A stretch of 6,804 bases of DNA from Caldifarciminota bacterium (GCA_025061975.1 JANXBB010000126.1:1-6804); one strand, 5' to 3'. Counted from the stretch's first letter, positions 1 to 6,804 are shown. Program-made: numbers and translations. Notes: generated by a model from the sequence alone, not told the origin.

Positions 1-624
1 TATCCAAGCATAAAACAAACTTTTAATAAAATTAGACAAAAGATAAGGAAATATATAAAAGCAAAAAAGAAACTGCTAATTCTTGGCGGCGAGCATACTA
101 TTACAGTACCAATAATTAAAGAACTTATCCAGTTTTATCCAAATTTGTTTATTATACAACTTGACGCACATTCTGATACACGGGATACATATTTAGGAGA
201 AAAATTTTGTCATGCCACTGTAATTAAAAGAATAAGCGAAATGATACCAAGCGAAAGAATTATCCAGCTAGGTCTTCGATCGATAGCGAATCCTCCAGAA
301 AATCATAATCAATTTTTATTTAAAGTCTTAGCTCCATTACAAGAAATAAAAAAAACAATTGGGCAAAATCCATGCTATTTAACACTTGATATCGATGTTT
401 TAGATTGCGGACTTTTCCCGGCCGTACAAACGCCAGTTCCAAACGGTATAGACTACAATGAACTTTTTAGTGCCATTTATACACTGCAAACTTTTAATAT
501 TATAAGTTGTGATTTGGTTGAATACAGTCCGTTAGTAATGCCCCATTTAAATTATGCTTCGATCGTCGCTGAAATTGTTCGCGAATTATTATTAATGCTT
601 TGCAAAAACCATTTTAACGAATAA
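1..624 (+). CDS. speB: Agmatinase/arginase-family ureohydrolase, 5'-truncated by window edge
   Basis: The frame is open from base 1, so the start lies upstream. 207 residues are visible; family members usually have about 290-310, so roughly 85-100 are missing. The binuclear manganese centre is complete (numbered from the first visible codon): GGEH gives H32, DAHSD gives D55, H57 and D59, and LDIDVLD gives D130 and D132. CHAT (70-73) matches the usual SHGT, and the conserved late glutamate is E174 (DLVEYSP). The family hydrolyses a guanidino group to urea plus an amine; agmatine to putrescine is the commonest bacterial and archaeal reaction, but substrate cannot be read from these residues. 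The signature after D135 is atypical: DCGLFPAVQTP stands where DPxxAPGxGTP is usual. The protein is cytoplasmic, with no signal or membrane segment in the visible part. It ends in tandem stops (TAA TGA), and the Cys-rich small gene follows 36 bases later, probably in the same operon. The family is certain; the gene symbol is less so. Confidence 0.88.
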   Translation, partial: YPSIKQTFNKIRQKIRKYIKAKKKLLILGGEHTITVPIIKELIQFYPNLFIIQLDAHSDTRDTYLGEKFCHATVIKRISEMIPSERIIQLGLRSIANPPENHNQFLFKVLAPLQEIKKTIGQNPCYLTLDIDVLDCGLFPAVQTPVPNGIDYNELFSAIYTLQTFNIISCDLVEYSPLVMPHLNYASIVAEIVRELLLMLCKNHFNE

Positions 625-648
625 TGAGTTATAAATCATAAAATAAAA

Positions 649-656
649 AAGGAGGT
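649..656 (+). promoter_or_regulatory. Strong Shine-Dalgarno site for the Cys-rich small gene
   Basis: AAGGAGGT is a near-perfect anti-16S complement, with GGAGG ending 5 bases before the ATG at 661. It fixes the start of the small gene and is the main non-protein evidence that the gene is translated. None of the other starts in the window has a comparable, well-spaced site. Confidence 0.85.
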
Positions 657-660
657 CAAT

Positions 661-801
661 ATGTGTTGTGATGTATGCCCATATTACGAAGATTGCGAAG
701 AAACCGGTAAAACTACTAATGAATGCTGCCCTGATTGCCCTGATTATGAAAATTGTGTAGGGAGCGAAGATATTGACGAAGATTGGGACGATTACAATTA
801 A
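661..801 (+). CDS. Small acidic eight-cysteine protein with duplicated CC-x2-C-x5-C motif
   Basis: This is a 46-residue protein of a family I do not recognise. Cysteines lie at 2, 3, 6, 12 and at 22, 23, 26, 32, so the pattern CC-x2-C-x5-C occurs twice with a 20-residue period. The copies CCDVCPYYEDC and CCPDCPDYENC agree at 7 of 11 positions, including all cysteines plus shared P, Y and E. The tail from residue 36 is very acidic (EDIDEDWDDYN), and lysine 17 is the only basic residue. There is no signal peptide or membrane segment, so it is probably cytoplasmic. Two sets of four cysteines suggest two metal sites (zinc or iron) or a redox/thiol role; this is inference. The start is fixed by AAGGAGGT five bases upstream. 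It lies 36 bases after the ureohydrolase, on the same strand, so co-transcription is likely. The gene is easily missed because it is under 50 codons. An antisense frame covers the same bases but lacks comparable support. Confidence 0.82.
   Translation: MCCDVCPYYEDCEETGKTTNECCPDCPDYENCVGSEDIDEDWDDYN
664..756 (+). repeat. Internal duplication inside the Cys-rich gene
   Basis: The two 33-base units at 664-696 and 724-756 encode CCDVCPYYEDC and CCPDCPDYENC. They are separated by 27 bases. Protein spacing is conserved exactly while third positions differ (TGT/TGC, TAC/TAT, CCA/CCT). That suggests an old duplication kept by selection on the protein rather than a recent DNA repeat. Confidence 0.65.
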
Positions 802-808
802 CAAAAAT

Positions 809-2950
809 TTAATAAATTACTGCAAACTTCATTAATAGCGAACGCCGCAATATCGGGTTGTAGATATACGCAAAATACAGACCGGATGAGATGTTTTTAG
901 GTATCCATTCAACGGTATATTCACATAAATCAAATTTTTTAATGAGATTTCCGGTTAAATCAAAAATCTCTATTATGCTGTTTAATGGAACATTAGAAAA
1001 AATAATTTTGTTATGATAAGATTTAATAAATGGATTGGGATAAATAATTACATTTGATAATTCATTAATGGAATCTCGTGATAAATAGACTTCACATAAC
1101 CCTTCTTTAGTTGCAATAATAACTCTGTGGCAATATTTATCATAAAATAACCACTGATAAAACTTATCATCGTTATCGTTATTAGGAATCAAACCGCTAT
1201 TTGAGGAGGTATAATTTTTCCATTCGTTTTTATATATATTATAGTAGGATAAACCTTGAGACGTTAAGATCCACATCCCCCCATAAGGATCTGACCGTAT
1301 TCTTTTTATCTGATCATTTATTAACGGCGAATTATTTCTGTTTAACATTACAAAACTATCTTTCTCTAAAATTGCCACCCCGGCATCAGTTCCACACCAT
1401 ATTTGGCCGTTTGCTGCTATTGCTACCGTATTAATTTCTTTATTTGTCGGAAGCCCCTTAGTGTAAATGTAATACGAATCGTCAGCCGGATTAGATAAAG
1501 TGTTATTATAGTTATACATAGCAAGCCCTCCAGAAAATCCCAACCATAAACGATTAGAAGAATCAAAAATTAATTCGTAACCGTATCGTTCGGGACGCGA
1601 AAGTCCTGGCATTGTAAAGTCATAATAATTGCCGTTACTGTAGGCAATTAAGGAATTCGCTTGATTGTGAAACCACACTACACCATTATTGTCGACCCCC
1701 AACGCTCCAACAACACCAACATAACCGTTCCATTGTCTAACATCAATCCAGTTTTTACTATGGGGATCGTAACAACTTACCCCACCATTAAGTATCCAAT
1801 GTCCAAACCAAATACGATTACTTGGATCGATTACACCTACATAACTATTTGGAATACTATCCCACAAAATTTGCCAATTTCCATTCAAAGGCTTATAACT
1901 TATCGTACGATAGCTTACAGGATAATGAAGAGCATATAATGAACCCTGGTTATCTGCTAAAGCACAGGTAACAATATTGAACTCTATCCCATTTACTTTA
2001 AATTCTTGCCAACCTCCATTATAATAATATCGAAGGCCGCCTCCTCGAAAAACTTGTCCGCCAATACCCAGCCACAAACCATCTTTAACAAAAATAGAAC
2101 GTGTATCCTCCGGATAAATTAATCGCAAGTTATTATTAAAACCCTCCCAAGTTCCTTGGATTGTTGCTAAGTAGAATCGATTGTCATAATAGTTGAAATC
2201 AAAAACTATCATTGGGGTAGGAAATGTTATAACCGAATAGAGTGAATTGCCGATTATTCGAGAAATCCCAAGTTCGGTAATAAAATATATTGTATCATTT
2301 ACTAATTTAATTGCTTTTACTGAATCTCCTAAGGGATGTGGGTATGTATGAGCAATACTAAAATTATCGTTGATCTTAATCAATCCTGGTGTTACACCAA
2401 CCCAAAGGCCCTCATGGTAGAATAACGAAAATATACTTGCTGAAAAATTAGCCGGTAACTGTATCGGAACAATGCTGTCGTCAATTAAACTATTGGTCTT
2501 TTTAGTAATTATTGCAAATAGACCCCGTTTGGTACCAACAAAAACTGTTTCTCCAACAATAGCTAAAGCATTGACAATATTACTTTCTCCGGTACCTAAA
2601 AGATGGTGGCCTAATAAACTTTCAAGCCCACGATCAAATACCGTAAGTCCTTTGTACGTGCCAAGCCATATATTATTATTAATATCAAACGCAATTCGAT
2701 ACACACGATTTGAAAGTAGTCCAGCTGTATTTGTAACAGTTTTAGTAAACTCTCTTGAAGTTAACGAAAAAGTTACTAACCCACCATTAGTCGCACAATA
2801 TAAATAATTCGAATCGCCAACAATTTGGTAAATAAAATTCGTATTAGTGTATGTCTTCCAATTCTCAGCAAATGCCGAAAATGTAAGAATTCCCATATGT
2901 AATATAAGCAAAATATGTCTCGTTAAAATGCGCCTTCGCCTCTTAGCCAT
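809..2950 (-). CDS. Exported two-propeller protein with T9SS-type C-terminal sorting domain
   Basis: This 713-residue protein (from the ATG at 2950) is predicted to be exported. Residues 1-28 form a signal peptide: KRRRR n-region, a hydrophobic core and an AFA cleavage site before ENW. About 14 blades of the two-component-regulator propeller type (Reg_prop-like: W/Y-x-G/A-T-x-x-G-L) begin near residues 49, 92, 135, 181, 220, 258, 291, 337, 379, 424, 467, 516, 558 and 609. This fits two seven-bladed propellers. The last 80 residues carry YPNPF (637-641), IEIFDLTGNLIKKFD and SSGLYF, ending LLMKFAVIY. This is the layout of the Por/T9SS type A sorting domain. No kinase or DNA-binding domain follows, unlike hybrid sensors sharing this propeller. 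Function is unknown; surface ligand binding is a guess. The start is uncertain: ATG at 2989 follows a GGAG only 3 bases away, and TTG at 2998 is also possible. The 2950 start overlaps the sugar transferase by 28 bases, suggesting translational coupling. Confidence 0.87.
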   Translation of the reverse strand: MAKRRRRILTRHILLILHMGILTFSAFAENWKTYTNTNFIYQIVGDSNYLYCATNGGLVTFSLTSREFTKTVTNTAGLLSNRVYRIAFDINNNIWLGTYKGLTVFDRGLESLLGHHLLGTGESNIVNALAIVGETVFVGTKRGLFAIITKKTNSLIDDSIVPIQLPANFSASIFSLFYHEGLWVGVTPGLIKINDNFSIAHTYPHPLGDSVKAIKLVNDTIYFITELGISRIIGNSLYSVITFPTPMIVFDFNYYDNRFYLATIQGTWEGFNNNLRLIYPEDTRSIFVKDGLWLGIGGQVFRGGGLRYYYNGGWQEFKVNGIEFNIVTCALADNQGSLYALHYPVSYRTISYKPLNGNWQILWDSIPNSYVGVIDPSNRIWFGHWILNGGVSCYDPHSKNWIDVRQWNGYVGVVGALGVDNNGVVWFHNQANSLIAYSNGNYYDFTMPGLSRPERYGYELIFDSSNRLWLGFSGGLAMYNYNNTLSNPADDSYYIYTKGLPTNKEINTVAIAANGQIWCGTDAGVAILEKDSFVMLNRNNSPLINDQIKRIRSDPYGGMWILTSQGLSYYNIYKNEWKNYTSSNSGLIPNNDNDDKFYQWLFYDKYCHRVIIATKEGLCEVYLSRDSINELSNVIIYPNPFIKSYHNKIIFSNVPLNSIIEIFDLTGNLIKKFDLCEYTVEWIPKNISSGLYFAYIYNPILRRSLLMKFAVIY

Positions 2951-4302
2951 ACTATTACTGTTTTTAGTAAGATAACTAAATCTAACCATAAACTCCAATT
3001 TCTTACATAAAACTCATCAAGCCGAATTCTTTCATCAAAACTTAAATTACTACGCCCGGATACCTGCCAAAGTCCGGTCATTCCAGGTTGAACTTTAAAT
3101 ATTAATCGCATAGTTTCTTCACGATGCGCAATTTCATCATAAAGATAAGGTCGTGGACCAACTAAACTCATTTCACCTTTTAAAACATTCCACAATTGCG
3201 GCAACTCATCAAGACTAGTTTTTCGTAAAAATTTTCCCAGCGGGGTTATTCGCGGATCGTTTTCAATTTTCAAAAATTTTTCCCACTTTGCTTTTAAAGT
3301 TTCAGAACGCTGTAATACTTCAGCTAATCTGCTATCGGCATCTTGATACATTGTCCGAAATTTATAACAAACAAATAACCTAAAGTTTTTCCCAACACGC
3401 TTTTGTTTAAACAATACCGGTCCGGGTGAGGATAGCTTTATAGCCAATGCAATAATTATATTTAACGGCATGCTTATTATAAGCCCAATTGTACTTACAA
3501 TAATATCCAAAAGCCGCTTAAGTATTTGACTTTCCACTCGTAATAGATTATACCGGTACTTCATTAATATTAGATGTTCTAAAGGTAATAATTCTACATC
3601 GACCGCGCGTAATTGAGTATTAATTGGGATAATAAAAAAATTTTTCACAAGTCCTTGAGCTTTTTCGTAAATTTTTAAAATATCTTCTTGGGATAGTTGC
3701 TGAACATCGATTATGATGCTTGAAACTTTTAGTTGGGATAGTTTGTTATATAAATCAAACTCCTCCGCCCTATTAATAATTAGACATTCCTTTAGGTTAT
3801 ACCCAATGTTCGAATTTTTGCTTAAAATCAATTCGAGAGTGCGTTTGGTTTCTTCAGAACCAATAAAAAGTATATCTTCTTTCCAGATATTTAGCTTGAA
3901 TAGAATTTTCTTTACGACATTTCGTATTAAGGGCAACAAAAAAATGTTTATTAAAAAAGCAATTATAACAATAATTCGGGAAATAACAAAACTTTTTGTT
4001 ATATATAAAAATACCATTATTAATAATGTGGCAATAAAATTGCTTTTCCAGATAAGTTTTGTTTCAGTCCAAAAATCATATCGTTGATGATATAAACCTT
4101 CATAGGCAAAAACTACAAGAAACGGTATTAATAAATAATAACGCATAATAAATACTTTAAAAGGCAACGGCGTAGATAAAAGAGGAAAAATAAACGGAAT
4201 TATCCTACTACGAAAAAAATAAGCAATAAGAAAACTACTAATGATTGCTAAAATATCAGTAAATAACAAAATTAAACCGGAAAATATACTGCGCAGTCGC
4301 AT
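2923..4302 (-). CDS. Polyprenyl-phosphate sugar-1-phosphate transferase (WbaP/PglC-type initiating enzyme)
   Basis: This 459-residue membrane enzyme moves a sugar-1-phosphate from a nucleotide sugar to undecaprenyl phosphate, the first step of an exopolysaccharide, O-antigen or glycoprotein glycan. Four N-terminal helices lie near 7-30, 53-70, 86-101 and 105-127. A cytosolic Rossmann-like (CoA-binding_3-type) domain follows at about 142-240, with IGSEE in place of a clean GxGxxG. The catalytic bac_transf domain starts at about 261 with a membrane segment (264-290). It continues with SPGPVLFKQKRVGK, KFRTM (314-318), the D365-E366 catalytic dyad in TSLDELPQLWNVLKGEMS, VGPRP (381-385) and PGMTGLWQVSGR (406-417). 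Length and order are those of full-length exopolysaccharide polyprenyl glycosylphosphotransferases. The sugar cannot be predicted. There is no Shine-Dalgarno before the ATG; a promoter-like element lies immediately upstream. It overlaps the propeller gene and lies 44 bases after mvhA. No other glycan gene is in view. Confidence 0.94.
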   Translation of the reverse strand: MRLRSIFSGLILLFTDILAIISSFLIAYFFRSRIIPFIFPLLSTPLPFKVFIMRYYLLIPFLVVFAYEGLYHQRYDFWTETKLIWKSNFIATLLIMVFLYITKSFVISRIIVIIAFLINIFLLPLIRNVVKKILFKLNIWKEDILFIGSEETKRTLELILSKNSNIGYNLKECLIINRAEEFDLYNKLSQLKVSSIIIDVQQLSQEDILKIYEKAQGLVKNFFIIPINTQLRAVDVELLPLEHLILMKYRYNLLRVESQILKRLLDIIVSTIGLIISMPLNIIIALAIKLSSPGPVLFKQKRVGKNFRLFVCYKFRTMYQDADSRLAEVLQRSETLKAKWEKFLKIENDPRITPLGKFLRKTSLDELPQLWNVLKGEMSLVGPRPYLYDEIAHREETMRLIFKVQPGMTGLWQVSGRSNLSFDERIRLDEFYVRNWSLWLDLVILLKTVIVWLRGEGAF

Positions 4303-4309
4303 TCAAAAT

Positions 4310-4337
4310 ATAATAAATTATTTTAGAAAACTTTCAA
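4310..4337 (-). promoter_or_regulatory. Candidate sigma-70 promoter for the sugar transferase, possibly leaderless
   Basis: On the minus strand, TTGAAA (4332-4337) and TATTAT (4310-4315) each match the -35 and -10 consensus at 5 of 6 bases, with a 16-base spacer. Transcription would start near 4303-4302, which is the A of the ATG or the base before it. That agrees with the absence of a Shine-Dalgarno sequence. The region is nearly all A and T, so a chance match is quite possible. Confidence 0.35.
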
Positions 4338-4346
4338 GATGTATAA

Positions 4347-5804
4347 TTATCGGCTTAGTGAAGTTAATAATTCGTTTTTGCTATTATAGATATTAACAAC
4401 TAATTTTAAAGAGTTTATGGTATGAGAAGCACAGGCCATACAAGGATCATAAGCCCGATAAAACATTTCAATGGTATTTAATAAATTTTCATTTATTGGG
4501 GACTTGTTTTTTAGAATATCTTTTGCTGCATTTTTTATCGAAAGATTTAGTACTCCAGTATTATTAGTCGTGGCGACAATTAAATTAACCTTCTTTATAA
4601 GAAAATCCTCAGTTAACTCATAATGATGGATTAAAGTCCCACGAGCTGCTTCTACTACCCCTATTCCGGTTTGTTGAAACTGATAATCCATGTTTCTAAT
4701 ATCAGTATTAGTTATTTCCGGTAAGTTTACAAGTTCTATAAGACGTTCAGTAGCATATAAAAGTTCAATTAACCTTGCCCAATGGTATGCTAATGTATTA
4801 TGTACTGGCTTGGCCTGAAATGTTTTATACATCAATTCGTATTCTTCTTGAGCTTTAGGAGTCGCCATCCCGTCAGCAGCATTAAGTCGTGCTAATGGCC
4901 CAACTCGATATAATCCTGAATCGGCACCATCTTTAAGGCCCTTAAAACCGATTTGTTTTAAGTAGGGAAGTTTTACATAAGACCACTCAAGGACTTCCTC
5001 GGCAATATAACTTAAATAATCTTTTGGATGAAATTTTAAAAATTCTTGACCTTGCGGATCGGTAACTCTTACCATTCCGTCATAAAAATTAACACGATTT
5101 TTTTCATCCACTAAGCCCATATTATATACTTTTAATGTATGAACTGGATCCATAATGAGACTTAAATAGCGCGGATCCTCAAGAACAAATTTATGAAACA
5201 AATCTAAGGTTTTTAACGCGAATTCGTAACAAGATTGAGCCATCTCAGAGATCGCATCACGCTCAGACGTAGTTAGACTTTTAGTGACGCCTCCGGGAAT
5301 ACCGCAAACCGGATGAGTAGGCTTCCCCCCTAAAATTTCTGTAATTTTTTGTCCATAGGCTCGATGTTTAATGACCTCGCTGGCAAGTTCGCTACCGACC
5401 TTTTCAATTACTCCTATTATATTTCGTTTTTCCTTCGGAGCATCCGGGCCGACGATAAAGTCCGGTCCGCCTAAAAAATAAAAATGCAGAATATGATCGT
5501 ATATAATATAACCACAATAAATAAGTTCTCGGAGTTTTTTAGCAGTATCGGTCGGTTCCACACCAAATGCCATATCTAAAGCCTTGGTAGATGCAAAATG
5601 ATGCGCTACCGGACAAACCCCGCAAATCCGCGAAGTAAGCTGGGGCATATCTTCAGCTTTACGCCCTTCGCAAAATTTCTCAAATCCTCGTAGCTCAGGA
5701 ACTTGCAGATATGCTTCTTTTACATCACCCGATTCGTCTAAAAATATTTCAATCTTTCCATGACCTTCTAATCTAGTAATAGGATCGATTGTTATTTTTC
5801 TCAT
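4347..5804 (-). CDS. mvhA: [NiFe] hydrogenase large subunit, group 3c-like (MvhA)
   Basis: This 485-residue catalytic subunit carries the NiFe(CN)2CO centre that splits or forms H2. Nickel ligands are C61 and C64 in [11 protein letters not shown] (59-69), and C455 and C458 in DPCMACASH (453-461). The N-terminal [12 protein letters not shown] (9-20) is the usual L1-side motif; its E13 aligns with the glutamate implicated in proton transfer in other [NiFe] hydrogenases. After H461 a 24-residue tail ends in SLSR; family knowledge says a maturation protease removes this after nickel insertion. The protease gene is not in the window. No signal peptide is present, so the enzyme is cytoplasmic. Group assignment rests mainly on the small subunit encoded 7 bases upstream; groups 3b and 3d remain less likely alternatives for this subunit alone. 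There is no Shine-Dalgarno, so translation may be coupled to mvhG. Confidence 0.93.
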   Translation of the reverse strand: MRKITIDPITRLEGHGKIEIFLDESGDVKEAYLQVPELRGFEKFCEGRKAEDMPQLTSRICGVCPVAHHFASTKALDMAFGVEPTDTAKKLRELIYCGYIIYDHILHFYFLGGPDFIVGPDAPKEKRNIIGVIEKVGSELASEVIKHRAYGQKITEILGGKPTHPVCGIPGGVTKSLTTSERDAISEMAQSCYEFALKTLDLFHKFVLEDPRYLSLIMDPVHTLKVYNMGLVDEKNRVNFYDGMVRVTDPQGQEFLKFHPKDYLSYIAEEVLEWSYVKLPYLKQIGFKGLKDGADSGLYRVGPLARLNAADGMATPKAQEEYELMYKTFQAKPVHNTLAYHWARLIELLYATERLIELVNLPEITNTDIRNMDYQFQQTGIGVVEAARGTLIHHYELTEDFLIKKVNLIVATTNNTGVLNLSIKNAAKDILKNKSPINENLLNTIEMFYRAYDPCMACASHTINSLKLVVNIYNSKNELLTSLSR

Positions 5805-5811
5805 AGATGCT

Positions 5812-6789
5812 TTACTTTATTTTTTTATTAACAAGCGCTGTTGCTAAGCTGTACATATAAAAAGTACCAACCGGATCTTTTATTTTGTTAATTGTCTCTT
5901 CTAACTCTTTATCGGTCAGACGTGCTTCTTCAGGAACTTTCAAAATTGAACCAATAACACTAATCATTTTAGCTCCTTGATCAATAATTTCATCTGTTGG
6001 TCCCATGCAACCGGTGCATGGCCAGTTTCCGTTAATACAACGAGTTTCACAGCCCGCTCTGGTCACCGGCCCGAGGCATATAACCCCTTGCTCCAGAAAA
6101 CATATTTTGGGATCAGCTTGAATTTCATATATTCGTCGGATTTCCGGCATAATTTTATGTTGGTTGGTATTTCGTGAGCAACTATCGCATAAACTTATAT
6201 TAGGTGCAAGGATTGTTCCTTTTAATGGAAGAGCATTATTTTTTATAATTTCTATTGCGTTTATAATTAACGGCACTGGAGGGGGACAGCCTGGGATATA
6301 GTAATCTACCGTAACTACTTTATTAAGGGGCTTTACCTCCTTATAAAATTCGGGAAGTACAAGTTCACCGTCGGCTACCGTTAATTTAGTCTTGGGCATC
6401 TTTTTTTCTTGATTTTGAGTAGTTGCTGTGGTTAAATAAACAGTTTCTAAAATCTCGTCACGCTTAAAAAGATTTGCTAATCCCGGTATACAGCCATGAA
6501 CTGCACATGAACCAAAAGCAATTAATATTTTAGATTTTTTTCGTAAGAGTTTAGCCAAATGCTCTTGCTCTGAGTTACGAACTGAGCCGTTAAAAAAGCA
6601 CACATCAAGAAAATCATCCTCGTAGGTTTCAACATCGCAATATTTAGTATCTAATGCTACTGGCCAAAATTTAATTTCAGCAAAACTCAATAATTCAAGA
6701 ATCTTTTCATTAATATCTAAAACTGCTATCTCACAACCGCCACATGATGCAGCCCAATAAAATCCCAATTTTATTTTAGTATTACTCAT
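5812..6789 (-). CDS. mvhG: [NiFe] hydrogenase small subunit, F420-non-reducing type (MvhG)
   Basis: This 325-residue subunit wires electrons from the NiFe site through three [4Fe-4S] clusters. Proximal ligands are C16 and C19 (SCGGCE), C95 (GSCAVHG) and C168 (PGCPPP). Eight more cysteines for two ferredoxin-like clusters are at 201, 204, 230, 238, 247, 251, 258 and 261. The 3' region, with DQGAKMIS (270-277) and DPVGTFYMYSLATAL (305-319), closely resembles methanogen MvhG, which I recall ending in DIVGTFYTYTLPASL. No twin-arginine signal is present, so the subunit is cytoplasmic. C100 is an extra cysteine where GGIPG is usual. In methanogens MvhADG passes electrons to heterodisulfide reductase HdrABC for flavin-based bifurcation; here MvhD and Hdr could lie upstream of 6804, which the window cannot show. 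The ATG at 6789 has no Shine-Dalgarno in the 15 upstream bases visible, and the only nearby in-frame alternatives would remove the proximal cluster motif. Confidence 0.93.
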   Translation of the reverse strand: MSNTKIKLGFYWAASCGGCEIAVLDINEKILELLSFAEIKFWPVALDTKYCDVETYEDDFLDVCFFNGSVRNSEQEHLAKLLRKKSKILIAFGSCAVHGCIPGLANLFKRDEILETVYLTTATTQNQEKKMPKTKLTVADGELVLPEFYKEVKPLNKVVTVDYYIPGCPPPVPLIINAIEIIKNNALPLKGTILAPNISLCDSCSRNTNQHKIMPEIRRIYEIQADPKICFLEQGVICLGPVTRAGCETRCINGNWPCTGCMGPTDEIIDQGAKMISVIGSILKVPEEARLTDKELEETINKIKDPVGTFYMYSLATALVNKKIK

Positions 6790-6804
6790 AAGATGTAATA
6801 TTAT

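Noticed and set aside
592..804. A 70-codon hydrophobic frame on the minus strand, opposite the Cys-rich gene
   Set aside because: It overlaps both the ureohydrolase end and the whole small gene. Its hydrophobicity is what results from reading Asp/Glu/Asn-rich codons in antisense. The plus-strand frame has a perfect ribosome binding site and a duplicated cysteine motif.
2951..2998. Longer forms of the propeller gene starting at ATG 2989 or TTG 2998
   Set aside because: They would put 13 or 16 extra residues before the basic n-region of a standard signal peptide and lengthen the overlap with the transferase. The GGAG before 2989 is only 3 bases from the ATG. ATG 2989 is still possible, so the start is marked as uncertain.
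4321..4338. GAAA-AC-TTTC inverted repeat after mvhA as a terminator
   Set aside because: The stem is only 4 A/T-rich pairs with a 2-base loop, which is too weak for an intrinsic terminator, and it overlaps the better-supported -35 candidate.
5977..6177. Plus-strand open frame inside mvhG, and similar plus-strand frames inside the propeller and transferase genes
   Set aside because: Each lies wholly inside a strongly supported gene on the opposite strand, with no recognisable domain or ribosome binding site.
4336..6797. TACATCTT shared between the mvhG upstream bases (6790-6797) and the mvhA downstream gap (4336-4343), with the similar GCATCT before mvhA
   Set aside because: An 8-base match in AT-rich sequence of this length is expected by chance, and there is no dyad symmetry or regular spacing to suggest an operator.

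Overview
The window is AT-rich bacterial DNA carrying six protein-coding genes on two converging transcription units. Three traits together suggest an uncultivated bacterium of the FCB/WOR-3 (Stahlbacteria-like) type. These are a Por/T9SS-type C-terminal sorting tail on a secreted beta-propeller protein, a cytoplasmic Mvh-type [NiFe] hydrogenase otherwise best known from methanogens, and low GC. The lineage is an inference from gene content; no rRNA or other phylogenetic marker is present.

Left unit (plus strand, 1-801): the 3' two thirds of an agmatinase/arginase-family ureohydrolase, whose start lies outside the window. It is followed after 36 bases by a 46-residue gene encoding an acidic protein with eight cysteines. 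This small gene has the only strong Shine-Dalgarno sequence in the window. Its protein is built from an internal duplication of the pattern CC-x2-C-x5-C, with exactly the same spacing in both copies. I do not recognise the family.

Right unit (minus strand, read from 6789 down to 809): mvhG and mvhA encode the small and large subunits of a group 3c-like, F420-non-reducing hydrogenase. Next come a membrane-bound initiating sugar-phosphate transferase (WbaP/PglC type) and, overlapping its end, a large exported protein with about 14 propeller blades and a T9SS-type tail. The hydrogenase would take electrons from H2 in the cytoplasm. Its usual partners MvhD and HdrABC are not in the window and could lie upstream, beyond position 6804. 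A promoter-like element between mvhA and the sugar transferase may make the two surface-related genes a separate unit, possibly read from a leaderless mRNA.

The two units converge with only 7 bases between their stop codons, and I see no terminator hairpin there. No RNA genes, mobile elements, CRISPR arrays or origins are visible. No gene-free stretch reaches 300 bases; the longest is 44 bases.
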